The notes under the pieces: generated by a model
The model's input: the letters and a program-made list of their open reading frames with translations, nothing else
Told to the model about the DNA's origin: nothing
Database searches by the model: none
Position numbers and translations under genes: made by a program
Assembly (NCBI GenBank): GCA_963808545.1
Contig: CAWEGB010000015.1
Location: 310,001-374,000 of the forward strand
Length of the DNA: 64,000 bases
Direction: 5' to 3'
Source of the DNA: JACVRW01 sp963808545
GTDB taxonomy: Bacteria; Actinomycetota; Thermoleophilia; Solirubrobacterales; Thermoleophilaceae
In this document: positions 57,608 to 64,000 of the stretch, piece by piece
Layout of the letters: the number at the start of each line of letters is the position of its first letter
Numbering within the stretch: the first letter of the stretch is position 1

Positions 57608-57988
57608 TCAGGCCCGCGCCGCAATGTCCGCCAGCGCCTCCTCGCGGCTGTTGCACGCCCGGATGCGCGACACCCGCCCGTCACGCAGGCTGTGCACGAA
57701 GAAGAGGTAGTCGCCCTGGGTGCCCTCGTCGGTCTTGATGCGACGGTGGCCCACCACCAGCAGGTCGGGCTCGTGCAGCTCGAAGGTGAAGGGCGCAGCG
57801 CGAAACTCCTCGCCGCGGGCGCTGAACGCATCGAAGAAGGAGCGCACGCCCTCGTGGCCGCTGAAGCGCCGGCCCTCGTGGTCGACGAACTCGACCTCGG
57901 GGTGCAGGAGCGGTATGGCGGCGTCGGTGCCGGACTCGCGGTAGGTGGCCCACAACTCGTGGACCGCTTCGAGCCGCGCGTCGGTCAC
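57608..57988 (-). CDS. SnoaL-like (NTF2-fold) protein
   Basis: 126-residue single-domain NTF2-fold protein: LEAVHELWATYRESGTDAAI, PLLHPEVEFVDHEGRRFSGH, EGVRSFFDAFSARG, then the sheet LHEPDLLVVGHRRIK and DYLFFVHSLRDGRVSRIRAC. Such proteins are small cyclases, isomerases or binding proteins, and no catalytic pair can be assigned. GTG 57988 is used because homology starts there. It is 17 bases from the sucD stop and could be read from the sucCD transcript. Confidence 0.82.
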   Translation of the reverse strand: MTDARLEAVHELWATYRESGTDAAIPLLHPEVEFVDHEGRRFSGHEGVRSFFDAFSARGEEFRAAPFTFELHEPDLLVVGHRRIKTDEGTQGDYLFFVHSLRDGRVSRIRACNSREEALADIAARA

Positions 57989-58005
57989 CGCGGCCCTGCC
58001 TCCGG

Positions 58006-58884
58006 TCAGACCCTCGCGCCGAGTATCTCGACCGCGATCTCGGCGACCTGGGTGGGATTGCGGCCCACCCTCACGCCCTTGTCCTCGAGCGCCTCCGCCT
58101 TGGCCGCCGCGGTGCCCTTGGTGCCCGAGACGATCGCGCCGGCGTGGCCCATGGTCTTGCCGGGCGGCGCGGTGAAGCCGGCGATGTAGGCCAGCACCGG
58201 CTTGCTCACCCGCTCGGCGATGTAGTCGGCGGCCTCCTCCTCGGCCGAGCCGCCGATCTCGCCGCACATGACGATCAGCTCGGTTTCGGGATCCGCCTCG
58301 AACAACTCGATCACGTCGACGAAGCTCGAGCCCGGCACCGGATCCCCTCCGATGCCCACGATCGAGCTGTTGCCGAAGCCCGACTGGGCCAGTTCGTTGC
58401 CGATCTGGTACGTCAGGGTGCCCGAGCGCGATACGAGTCCGACGTTGCCCGCGCTGAAGAACTGCGCTGGGATGATGCCGACGTTGGCCTTGCCCGGAGA
58501 CAGGATTCCCGGGCAGTTGGGGCCGATGAGGCGCGAGCGGCCGCGGCGCAGGTGGTTGTAGACCCGCAGCTCGTCGTGCGCCGGGATGCCCTCCGTGATG
58601 GCGATGATGAGCTCGATGCCGGCGTCCTCTGCCTCGAGGATCGAGTCCGCGGCGAAGCGCGGCGGCACGAAGACCATGGCCGTGTTGGCGCCGGTCTCGC
58701 GCACGGCCTCGTGGAAGGTGTCGAACACCGGAATGCCCTCCACGTCCTGGCCGCCCTTGCCGGGAGTGACCCCGGAGACCACCTGCGTGCCGTAGTCGCG
58801 GTTTCGCAGCGAGTGGAACGTGCCCTCGCGCCCGGTGATCCCGGACACGCACAGCTTCGTGTCGTTGTCGACGAGGATGGCCAT
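58006..58884 (-). CDS. sucD: succinyl-CoA synthetase alpha subunit
   Basis: 292-residue alpha subunit of the TCA-cycle enzyme that interconverts succinyl-CoA and succinate with nucleotide phosphorylation. The CoA-binding GITGREGTFHSLRNRDYGTQ and VSGVTPGKGG lie near the N-terminus, LIGPNCPGILSPG in the middle, and the phosphohistidine His247 in KTMGHAGAIVSGTKGTA. It follows sucC by 13 bases and forms the alpha-beta complex with it. Confidence 0.97.
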   Translation of the reverse strand: MAILVDNDTKLCVSGITGREGTFHSLRNRDYGTQVVSGVTPGKGGQDVEGIPVFDTFHEAVRETGANTAMVFVPPRFAADSILEAEDAGIELIIAITEGIPAHDELRVYNHLRRGRSRLIGPNCPGILSPGKANVGIIPAQFFSAGNVGLVSRSGTLTYQIGNELAQSGFGNSSIVGIGGDPVPGSSFVDVIELFEADPETELIVMCGEIGGSAEEEAADYIAERVSKPVLAYIAGFTAPPGKTMGHAGAIVSGTKGTAAAKAEALEDKGVRVGRNPTQVAEIAVEILGARV

Positions 58885-58897
58885 CAGTGAGCCGCCA

Positions 58898-60037
58898 TCA
58901 GCCGGCCAGCTCCACGACCTTCTCGGCGGCGCCGAGCATGGTGGCCTCGGTGTAGACGTTTGGCAGGTCGGCCTCGGCGAGCAGCGCGCGGCCCTCCTTG
59001 TCGTTGGTGCCGTCGAGCCGGACCACGAAGGGCACGTCGGGCTCGATCTGCGCGAAGGCCTCGATCAGGCCTCGGGCCACCTCGTCGCAACGGGTGATGC
59101 CGCCGAAGATGTTGAACAGGACCGCGCTCACCTTGGGGTCGGAGAGGATGACCTCCACCGCGCTGGTGATCGCCTCGGCCTTGGAGCCGCCGCCCGCGTC
59201 GAGGAAGTTGGCGGGCTGCCCGCCGGCCTGCGCCACCACGTCGAGCGTGGACATCACGAGGCCCGCGCCGTTGCCGAGGATGCCCACGTTGCCGTCGAGC
59301 TTCACGTAGGTGAGGCCGCGCTCGGCCGCCATGCGCTCCTGCTCGTCCTCGGCCGAGGAGTCGCGCAGCTCGGCCACGTCGGGATGGCGAAACAGGGCGT
59401 TGCCGTCGATGGTGACCTTGGCGTCGAGCGCCACCACCTCGCGTGACTTGGTGATCAGCAGCGGGTTGATCTCCACGAGCGTGGCGTCCTCGGCCTCGAA
59501 CACCGCGTAGAGCCGGGCGAGCATGGCGCCGACGGGACGGATCACGTCGGACGCGATCCCGGACTCGAAGGCCAGGCGGCGTCCGTGGAAGTCCTGAAAA
59601 CCGATCAGCGGGTCCACGTGCAGCATGCGCATGGCCTCCGGATCGGTGGCCGCCACCTCCTCCACGTCCATGCCGCCCATCCGGGAGAGCATGGCCATGG
59701 GCTTCTTGGCCGACCGGTCGAAGACGATCGCGGCGTAGTACTCCTCGTCGATCTCGCTGGCCTGCTCGATGTAGATCTCGTGCACGGTGAAGCCGCGGAT
59801 GTCCATGCCGAGGATCGCTTCGGCGTGCTGCTCGGCCTCGGCGCGGTCGGAGGCGAGCTTGATGCCGCCGGCCTTGCCGCGGCCGCCGATCTGCACCTGC
59901 GCCTTGATCACGACCGGGAAGCCGATCTGCTCCGCGGCAGACACCGCCTCGGCCACCGAGGTGGCGGGCAGGCCGTCCGGCACGGCCACTCCGTGCTTCT
60001 TGAGCAACTGCTTGCCCTGATATTCGAGGAGATCCAT
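58898..60037 (-). CDS. sucC: succinyl-CoA synthetase beta subunit
   Basis: 379-residue beta subunit with an ATP-grasp domain: MDLLEYQGKQLLKKHGV, VVIKAQVQIGGRGKAGGIKL, LVEINPLLITKSREVVALDA, then the succinate/CoA-ligase domain GNGAGLVMSTLDVVAQAGGQ, PANFLDAGGG and FNIFGGITRCDEVARGLIEA. ATG 60037 marks the conserved start; the frame remains open upstream. It is divergent from the haloacid-dehalogenase-like gene, with 72 bases for the promoters. Confidence 0.97.
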   Translation of the reverse strand: MDLLEYQGKQLLKKHGVAVPDGLPATSVAEAVSAAEQIGFPVVIKAQVQIGGRGKAGGIKLASDRAEAEQHAEAILGMDIRGFTVHEIYIEQASEIDEEYYAAIVFDRSAKKPMAMLSRMGGMDVEEVAATDPEAMRMLHVDPLIGFQDFHGRRLAFESGIASDVIRPVGAMLARLYAVFEAEDATLVEINPLLITKSREVVALDAKVTIDGNALFRHPDVAELRDSSAEDEQERMAAERGLTYVKLDGNVGILGNGAGLVMSTLDVVAQAGGQPANFLDAGGGSKAEAITSAVEVILSDPKVSAVLFNIFGGITRCDEVARGLIEAFAQIEPDVPFVVRLDGTNDKEGRALLAEADLPNVYTEATMLGAAEKVVELAG

Positions 60038-60109
60038 GGCTGGTAGATAGAGTGGCCGCCGCCTGAGCGCGCCGCCTGAGCCGGCGCTCGACCCTATCGA
60101 AAAGAAGTC

Positions 60110-60793
60110 ATGGCCCTTCCCAAAGAAGTCAAGTTCGTCACCTTCGATTGCTACGGCACCCTGATCGACTGGGAGTCCGGCGTCTACGACGCATTCCAGA
60201 AGGAGGCGGACCGCGACGGATTCACGATCGACCGCGACGCCCTGGTCCCGCGCTTCGTCGAGACTCAGCGCGACATCCAGCGCGGTTCGTACGAGCTCTA
60301 CGCCGAGGTCCTGCGCCGCACCGCCGTGCGCGTGGCGGGCGAGCTCGGCTGGGAGCTCGAGCCGTCGCGCTCGAACTTCCTCCCCAACAGCGTGCCGGCC
60401 TGGCAGGCGTTCCGGGAGACGAACGCGCAGCTCGAGCGCTTCGCCAAGAAGTACGAGATCGGCATCCTTGCCAACATCGACGACAAGCTGCTCGGCGCAA
60501 CGCGGCGCCACTTCCGCACCGACTTCGACCTCGTGGTCACCGCTCAGCAGGTGCGCTCCTACAAGCCCGACCCCGCTCACTTCAAGGAGTGTGCTCGGCG
60601 GATCGAGGGGCTGAAGAAGAACTGGGTCCACATCGCCTCGGGTTACCCCACGGACGTGGAGCCCTGCCTGAAGCAGAAGACACCGGTGATCTGGGTCAAC
60701 CGCCACGGCGAGGAGCTGGAGCCGGGGCAGAAGAAGCCGGACGCCGAGGTGCGCAGCTTCCGGGACGCCGGCAAGCTGCTGAAGGCCGCCTGA
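60110..60793 (+). CDS. HAD hydrolase, haloacid dehalogenase type II-like
   Basis: 227-residue HAD enzyme. Motif I is VTFDCYGTLIDWESGV with nucleophile Asp13, motif II is ILANIDD, the motif III lysine is in VRSYKPDPAHF, and motif IV is reduced: HIASGYPTDVEPCLKQ, where the usual D is preceded by SGYP instead of S-x-x-x-D. It resembles L-2-haloacid dehalogenases or phosphoglycolate-type phosphatases. It is followed after ten bases by the MBL hydrolase gene, so they may act in one pathway. Confidence 0.85.
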   Translation: MALPKEVKFVTFDCYGTLIDWESGVYDAFQKEADRDGFTIDRDALVPRFVETQRDIQRGSYELYAEVLRRTAVRVAGELGWELEPSRSNFLPNSVPAWQAFRETNAQLERFAKKYEIGILANIDDKLLGATRRHFRTDFDLVVTAQQVRSYKPDPAHFKECARRIEGLKKNWVHIASGYPTDVEPCLKQKTPVIWVNRHGEELEPGQKKPDAEVRSFRDAGKLLKAA

Positions 60794-60803
60794 CGGCCCG
60801 CCG

Positions 60804-61592
60804 TTGCGCGCCGTCTCCGTGAACCCGGACGCGCTCGTGGTCACGAGCGCGTTCTGGCAGACCAACGCGGTGGCGGTGAGGGCCGGCGGCGAGGCGCTCC
60901 TGATCGACTCGCCCTACCTGCCCGACGAGCTCGACGCCCTCCCGGGCCTGCTCGCCGGCGCAGGCTTCGAGCCGGACGGCCTGCTGGCCACCCACGCCGA
61001 CTTCGATCATCTGCTTGGCCGGCTGGCCTATCACGACATGACGCTCGGTATGGGCGAGCTGTCGGTGGAGCGGCTGCAGCGCCGGCCCGGCGCCGTCCAG
61101 CGCGAGCTGCGCGACCAAGACGCGGAGTTCTACGTAGAGCGGCCTGCGCCGCTGGCCCTGGGCGCCGTGCAGGGACTGCCGGTTCCGGGCCGTCTGGATC
61201 TGGGCACCGGTGAGGGCGCGATCGAGCTGGAGCTCCAGCCCGCGGAGGGACACACGCCTGACGGCATGTGCGTGTTCGCTCGGCCGCTCGGCCTGCTGGT
61301 GATCGGCGACTACCTGTCGTCGGTCGAGATCCCGTGGATCTCGGAGGGCGGGTCACTCCACGACTACCGCGCGACCCTGGCCCGGCTCGCCCCGCTCGTG
61401 GAGGCGGCCGAGGTGGTGGTGCCCGGCCACGGGCCGTACCACGGCCGCGACACCGCGCTACGTCTGCTCGACGAGGACGTGGACTACCTGGACGCGCTCG
61501 AGCGCGGCGACGAGAAGATCGGGCTGCCGCAGGGCAGGAGCACCAAGGCCCAGCACCAGATCCACGCCGAGAACGCCGGCCGCGTGGGCTAA
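60804..61592 (+). CDS. metallo-beta-lactamase-fold hydrolase
   Basis: 262-residue MBL-fold protein. The metal motif reads THADFDHLLG, where the usual HxHxDH is HxDxDH (His64, Asp66, Asp68, His69). Downstream ligands are present: GHTPDG, the bridging Asp in VIGDYLSS, and PGHGPYHGR. This variant occurs in a known subgroup of hydrolases. Reaction unknown; hydrolysis of a thioester or lactone is likely. TTG 60804 is the start, and its stop overlaps the ADH gene by four bases tail to tail. Confidence 0.82.
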   Translation: MRAVSVNPDALVVTSAFWQTNAVAVRAGGEALLIDSPYLPDELDALPGLLAGAGFEPDGLLATHADFDHLLGRLAYHDMTLGMGELSVERLQRRPGAVQRELRDQDAEFYVERPAPLALGAVQGLPVPGRLDLGTGEGAIELELQPAEGHTPDGMCVFARPLGLLVIGDYLSSVEIPWISEGGSLHDYRATLARLAPLVEAAEVVVPGHGPYHGRDTALRLLDEDVDYLDALERGDEKIGLPQGRSTKAQHQIHAENAGRVG

Positions 61593-62605
61593 GCCCGCTC
61601 GATCACCAGCTTGCGCTCGCGGGTCTGGACCGCCTCGGCGGCGTCGTCGAAGGCGACTACGTTGCTCGTGACCAGCTCGGGCCGCAGGCGCCCCTCGGCC
61701 ACCAGCTCGAGGATGGCCGGGATGTGCGGCCGCGCCTGGGCGCGCCCGGTGTGAAAGTGGACGCCCGAGGTGTACATCTCGAGCAGCGGCACCGGCGTCT
61801 CGGGCTCGAAGATGATGCCCGTACTGGTGCAGTCGCCGTCGGGCTCGGTGGAGCGCAGCGCAAGGGCCAGGCTCTCGCGGCTGGCCCCGCAGTCCACCGT
61901 CACCGGGAACGGACCGAGGCGGTGGGGCAGCTCGCCCTCGTGTACGTCGGCGCCCAGGCTCGCGGCGATCTCGAGCCGTCCGGCGTTGTGGTCGGTGTAG
62001 GTGACGCTGTGGGCGCCCAGAGCGTTGGCCACCTCGATCGCGTAGAGGCCGATGCTCGGCGAGCCGCCGCCCACGATCAGCACGTCCGCGCCGGGCCGGC
62101 GCTGGAGCGGGTCGTACACCGTGCGCCAGGCGTCGGGAATGTTGTCGCTCGCGCTGGCCACCGCCACGGGGCTGACGCCCTCGGGCACCGGCACCAGCAT
62201 GTGGTCGGCGAAGGGCACGCGCACGTAGTCGGACAGCGCGCCTCCCCAGTCGCCGCCGAACTGCCCGAAGCCGAACATCGAGCGCTCGGGCACGGTCAGG
62301 CAGTCGCCGGTCTGCCCGCGACGGCAGCGCGCGCACTCGCCGCACGAGATCTGGAACGGCACCACCGCCACGGTGCCCTTCTCGATCCGGTTCATGTCGC
62401 CCGACTGGACCACCTCGGCGACGAACTCGTGGCCGAGCGCGATCGGGCCGGGAAAGGGCGCCTCGCCGCGGACCATCGGCTGGTCGAGATCGCACAGCGC
62501 CACGGCGAGCGGTCGCACGATCGCGTCGTTGGCCTCGCGCAGCAGGGGATCCGGCACCTCCTGCCACTCCACGCGACGGTCCTCGGTCAGGGTGAGCTGC
62601 CTCAT
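61589..62605 (-). CDS. zinc-dependent alcohol dehydrogenase (MDR family)
   Basis: 338-residue MDR dehydrogenase. The catalytic-zinc side has ALCDLDQPMVRGEAP and IALGHEFVAEVV, the structural-zinc lobe is CGECARCRRGQTGDC with four Cys, and the cofactor loop is VLIVGGGSPSIGLYAIEVAN. The acidic TDHNAGRL after the second strand favours NAD. It resembles threonine or sorbitol dehydrogenase-like enzymes; the substrate cannot be told. ATG 62605 (MRQLTLTED) is preferred to ATG 62650. Confidence 0.9.
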   Translation of the reverse strand: MRQLTLTEDRRVEWQEVPDPLLREANDAIVRPLAVALCDLDQPMVRGEAPFPGPIALGHEFVAEVVQSGDMNRIEKGTVAVVPFQISCGECARCRRGQTGDCLTVPERSMFGFGQFGGDWGGALSDYVRVPFADHMLVPVPEGVSPVAVASASDNIPDAWRTVYDPLQRRPGADVLIVGGGSPSIGLYAIEVANALGAHSVTYTDHNAGRLEIAASLGADVHEGELPHRLGPFPVTVDCGASRESLALALRSTEPDGDCTSTGIIFEPETPVPLLEMYTSGVHFHTGRAQARPHIPAILELVAEGRLRPELVTSNVVAFDDAAEAVQTRERKLVIERA

Positions 62606-62681
62606 ATGGCGCACCGTACCGTCCAGGTGCGGTTTCTCCCGCGCCCGCACCGGGCAGGTCCGGCAGTGAGGAGGAGCCGGG

Positions 62682-63128
62682 CTACGAGTTGCGCCGCACG
62701 TGCCATGCGACGGACATGCGGGCCACCGTGTTGCCGTCCTCGTCGGTGAGCTCGACCTCGATGGGGAACTCCACGCGACCGTCCTGATCGAGCCGGTCGA
62801 GCAGCGCCAGCTTGTCCTCGCCCAGCCTCCCGGTGGCGGTGATGGGTCCCTTGGCCAGCTTGAGGTACTCGATGCTCGCCGACCGGGCCAGCGGCGTGAC
62901 GTCCCCGAGCCGCTCGGCGAACGCTCCGACGAAGGCCGCGCCGGAGGCGAACTCGCCTGCCGAGAAGAGCCCGCCGGCGTGCTGGGAGCCCACGTGATTG
63001 CGAAGCTCGTCGTCGTCCGGCAGCCGCACGCTGCCGCTCCCGTCGCCCAGCCCGGCCAGCTCGAGCTTCAGGTGGTTGTTGTAGGGAATGGCCTGCGCGA
63101 GGCCGGCGCGCACGGGTTCGTAGTCCAT
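62682..63128 (-). CDS. hot-dog-fold thioesterase-like protein (DUF4442/PaaI)
   Basis: 148-residue hot-dog domain. The central helix and conserved segment NHVGSQHAGGLFSAGEFASG (44-63) match the DUF4442/PaaI thioesterase family, and ITATGRLGEDKLALLDRLDQ then TVARMSVAWHVRRN give the remaining strands. It may hydrolyse acyl-CoA thioesters. It lies 76 bases upstream of the ADH gene on the same strand and 22 bases after the PQQ-repeat protein gene. Confidence 0.85.
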   Translation of the reverse strand: MDYEPVRAGLAQAIPYNNHLKLELAGLGDGSGSVRLPDDDELRNHVGSQHAGGLFSAGEFASGAAFVGAFAERLGDVTPLARSASIEYLKLAKGPITATGRLGEDKLALLDRLDQDGRVEFPIEVELTDEDGNTVARMSVAWHVRRNS

Positions 63129-63150
63129 GCCGCCACCCTATTCAGCACCC

Positions 63151-64000
63151 TCAGCGGGCCGGTTTGCCGAGCGCGTACATCGCGCCGGCGCGGGTGCCCA
63201 CGAATACGCGGCCCCGCCATACCGACGGGGTGGCCTCGATGCACCCGCCGAGGCTCACCTTCCAGAGCTCCGGTGGCGCGCGCCGCTGGTCGGACACGTC
63301 GTAGGCGTGGAGGTCGCCCGCGCAGTCGCCCTGGAGCAGCACGTCGTCGACCACCACGGGAGAGCTCCAGGTGGGACCCGGAAGGGCGATGCGCCAGCGC
63401 TCCCTGCCGCTGTCGCGGTCGACGGCCAGCAGGCCCCCGGCGTTGATGGCCACGTAGACGAGCTCGCGGTCGAGCGCGGGAGTCGACCAGGAGCCGCCCG
63501 CGCCGTCGCTCGTCTCCCTGATCGGAACCGACCACACCAGGGGCCGCCTGGGCCGCTGGGGATCGAGCTTCATCAGCTGGCCGACCTCGAGCGCGCGGGC
63601 GTTCATCTTCTCGAGCTCGCTGGCCACGTACAGCGCGCCCTGCTCGTCGATCACGATCGAGGCGTCGGTGTCGTCGCCGGTCCAGAAGCGCAGCACTCGT
63701 TTGGCCCTGCGGCCGCCGCGCAACACGCGGGAGATGTCCCAGCCCTGCACCAGCCCGGCCGAGTTGGCGAAGTAGACGACGCCCTGGTGGTAGGCCACCG
63801 AGCTCTCGATCGAGAAGTGCCGGTCGGGTGCGTCGCGGGCGAGCTGGTCGTCCCAGCTGGGAATCGTGAGCACCACGCGAGGGCGCACGCGAACCCTGCC
63901 GCTCCGAGTCCAGCCGCGGTTGAGCTTGATCACGTGGAGCCACGAGTTCTCGCCGCCCTCGATCAGGTAGTCGCCCACCACCAGCGCCGCGCCGTCCCAG
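63151..64000 (-). CDS. PQQ-like beta-propeller repeat protein, 5' end outside window
   Basis: At least 283 residues, open to the right edge of the window. Repeated blades are visible: SVAYHQGVVYFANSAGLVQG, SIVIDEQGALYVASELEKMN, GGSWSTPALDRELVYVAING-like INAGGLLAVDRDSGRERWRI, TWSSPVVVDDVLLQGDCAGD and ATPSVWRGRVFVGTRAGAMY. This is the PQQ_2/WD-like fold of secreted enzymes and scaffolds such as BamB-like proteins. The signal sequence, if any, is outside the window. It may be an extracellular binding or assembly protein. Confidence 0.82.
   Translation of the reverse strand, partial: WDGAALVVGDYLIEGGENSWLHVIKLNRGWTRSGRVRVRPRVVLTIPSWDDQLARDAPDRHFSIESSVAYHQGVVYFANSAGLVQGWDISRVLRGGRRAKRVLRFWTGDDTDASIVIDEQGALYVASELEKMNARALEVGQLMKLDPQRPRRPLVWSVPIRETSDGAGGSWSTPALDRELVYVAINAGGLLAVDRDSGRERWRIALPGPTWSSPVVVDDVLLQGDCAGDLHAYDVSDQRRAPPELWKVSLGGCIEATPSVWRGRVFVGTRAGAMYALGKPAR

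Noticed and set aside
61268..62749. Plus-strand open frame of 493 codons
   Set aside because: Antisense to the alcohol dehydrogenase and overlapping the MBL gene out of frame; no family resemblance.

Overview
The window is one contiguous stretch of very GC-rich bacterial DNA. It has many GTG and TTG starts, ATGA/GTGA/TGATG gene overlaps, a tRNA without an encoded CCA, ECF sigma factors of the large C-terminally extended type, arginine-rich Ig-like tails on secreted proteins and an IdeR/DtxR regulator. This fits an Actinomycetota chromosome. Several protein styles (permuted quinoprotein with Arg-rich tail, SpaA/DUF11 surface protein, PAS-BTAD regulator) resemble the Thermoleophilia/Solirubrobacterales, but that rank is inference. 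No plasmid, phage, IS or CRISPR module is visible.

Layout. 1-4.6 kb: three glycosyltransferases (GT4, MurG-like, GT2), an alpha/beta hydrolase and the UV-damage endonuclease UvsE. 4.6-7.3 kb: small stress-type genes (DUF2243 membrane protein, CBS pair, two zinc/cysteine-rich mini-proteins, AraC-type HTH, a basic Ser-rich protein). 7.5-10.4 kb: a scarred interval with two fragments of a tRNA-Phe 3' end, a lipoprotein, an AI-2E-type permease lacking its N-terminus, a frameshifted ion channel and a LURP-one remnant. 10.4-31.0 kb: a large exopolysaccharide or surface-glycan locus. It holds a DegT aminotransferase, a hexapeptide acetyltransferase, a formyltransferase-like/beta-propeller protein, a Wzz/BY-kinase, a cupin-like protein, GT4 and GT2 enzymes, a Wzy/ligase, a FemAB/GNAT protein, a sulfotransferase and a Wzx flippase. 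In its middle (about 14.0-17.7 kb) a GT4, a Gfo/Idh/MocA oxidoreductase and a polyprenyl-phosphate sugar transferase are still recognisable but shattered by many frameshifts. 31.0-35.1 kb: regulators (LuxR-type, ECF sigma, PAS-BTAD/SARP) and a nucleotidyltransferase-like protein with a degraded signature. 35.17 kb: intact tRNA-Phe(GAA).

35.2-42.4 kb: a secreted SpaA/DUF11 protein, a DHA2 MFS efflux pump divergent from its TetR regulator (two matching operator palindromes between them), a frameshifted DUF3352 lipoprotein and an M23 peptidase. 42.4-64 kb: compact housekeeping and accessory metabolism: MrfA-like helicase, HAD phosphatases, glycerate kinase, macrodomain protein, DGPF/ECF42 sigma pair, a sugar dehydrogenase with its halves in swapped order, ATP-dependent DNA ligase, aminotransferases, SDR, DtxR regulator, GAF-GGDEF protein, SnoaL-like protein, sucCD, haloacid-dehalogenase-like protein, MBL hydrolase, alcohol dehydrogenase, hot-dog thioesterase and a PQQ-repeat protein cut by the right edge.

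How it works together. The glycan locus contains most parts of a Wzx/Wzy assembly line: priming transferase (broken), sugar-nucleotide modification (aminotransferase and acetyltransferase intact, oxidoreductase broken), glycosyltransferases, flippase, polymerase/ligase, chain-length kinase and a sulfotransferase for decoration. The 3' 43 bases of the tRNA-Phe gene recur in the same orientation at 10.1 kb and a shorter piece at 7.55 kb. These are the marks left by tRNA-directed integration, so the glycan locus plausibly arrived as a genomic island whose integrase is no longer present. Whether the frameshift patch is genuine gene decay or an assembly defect cannot be decided from sequence alone.
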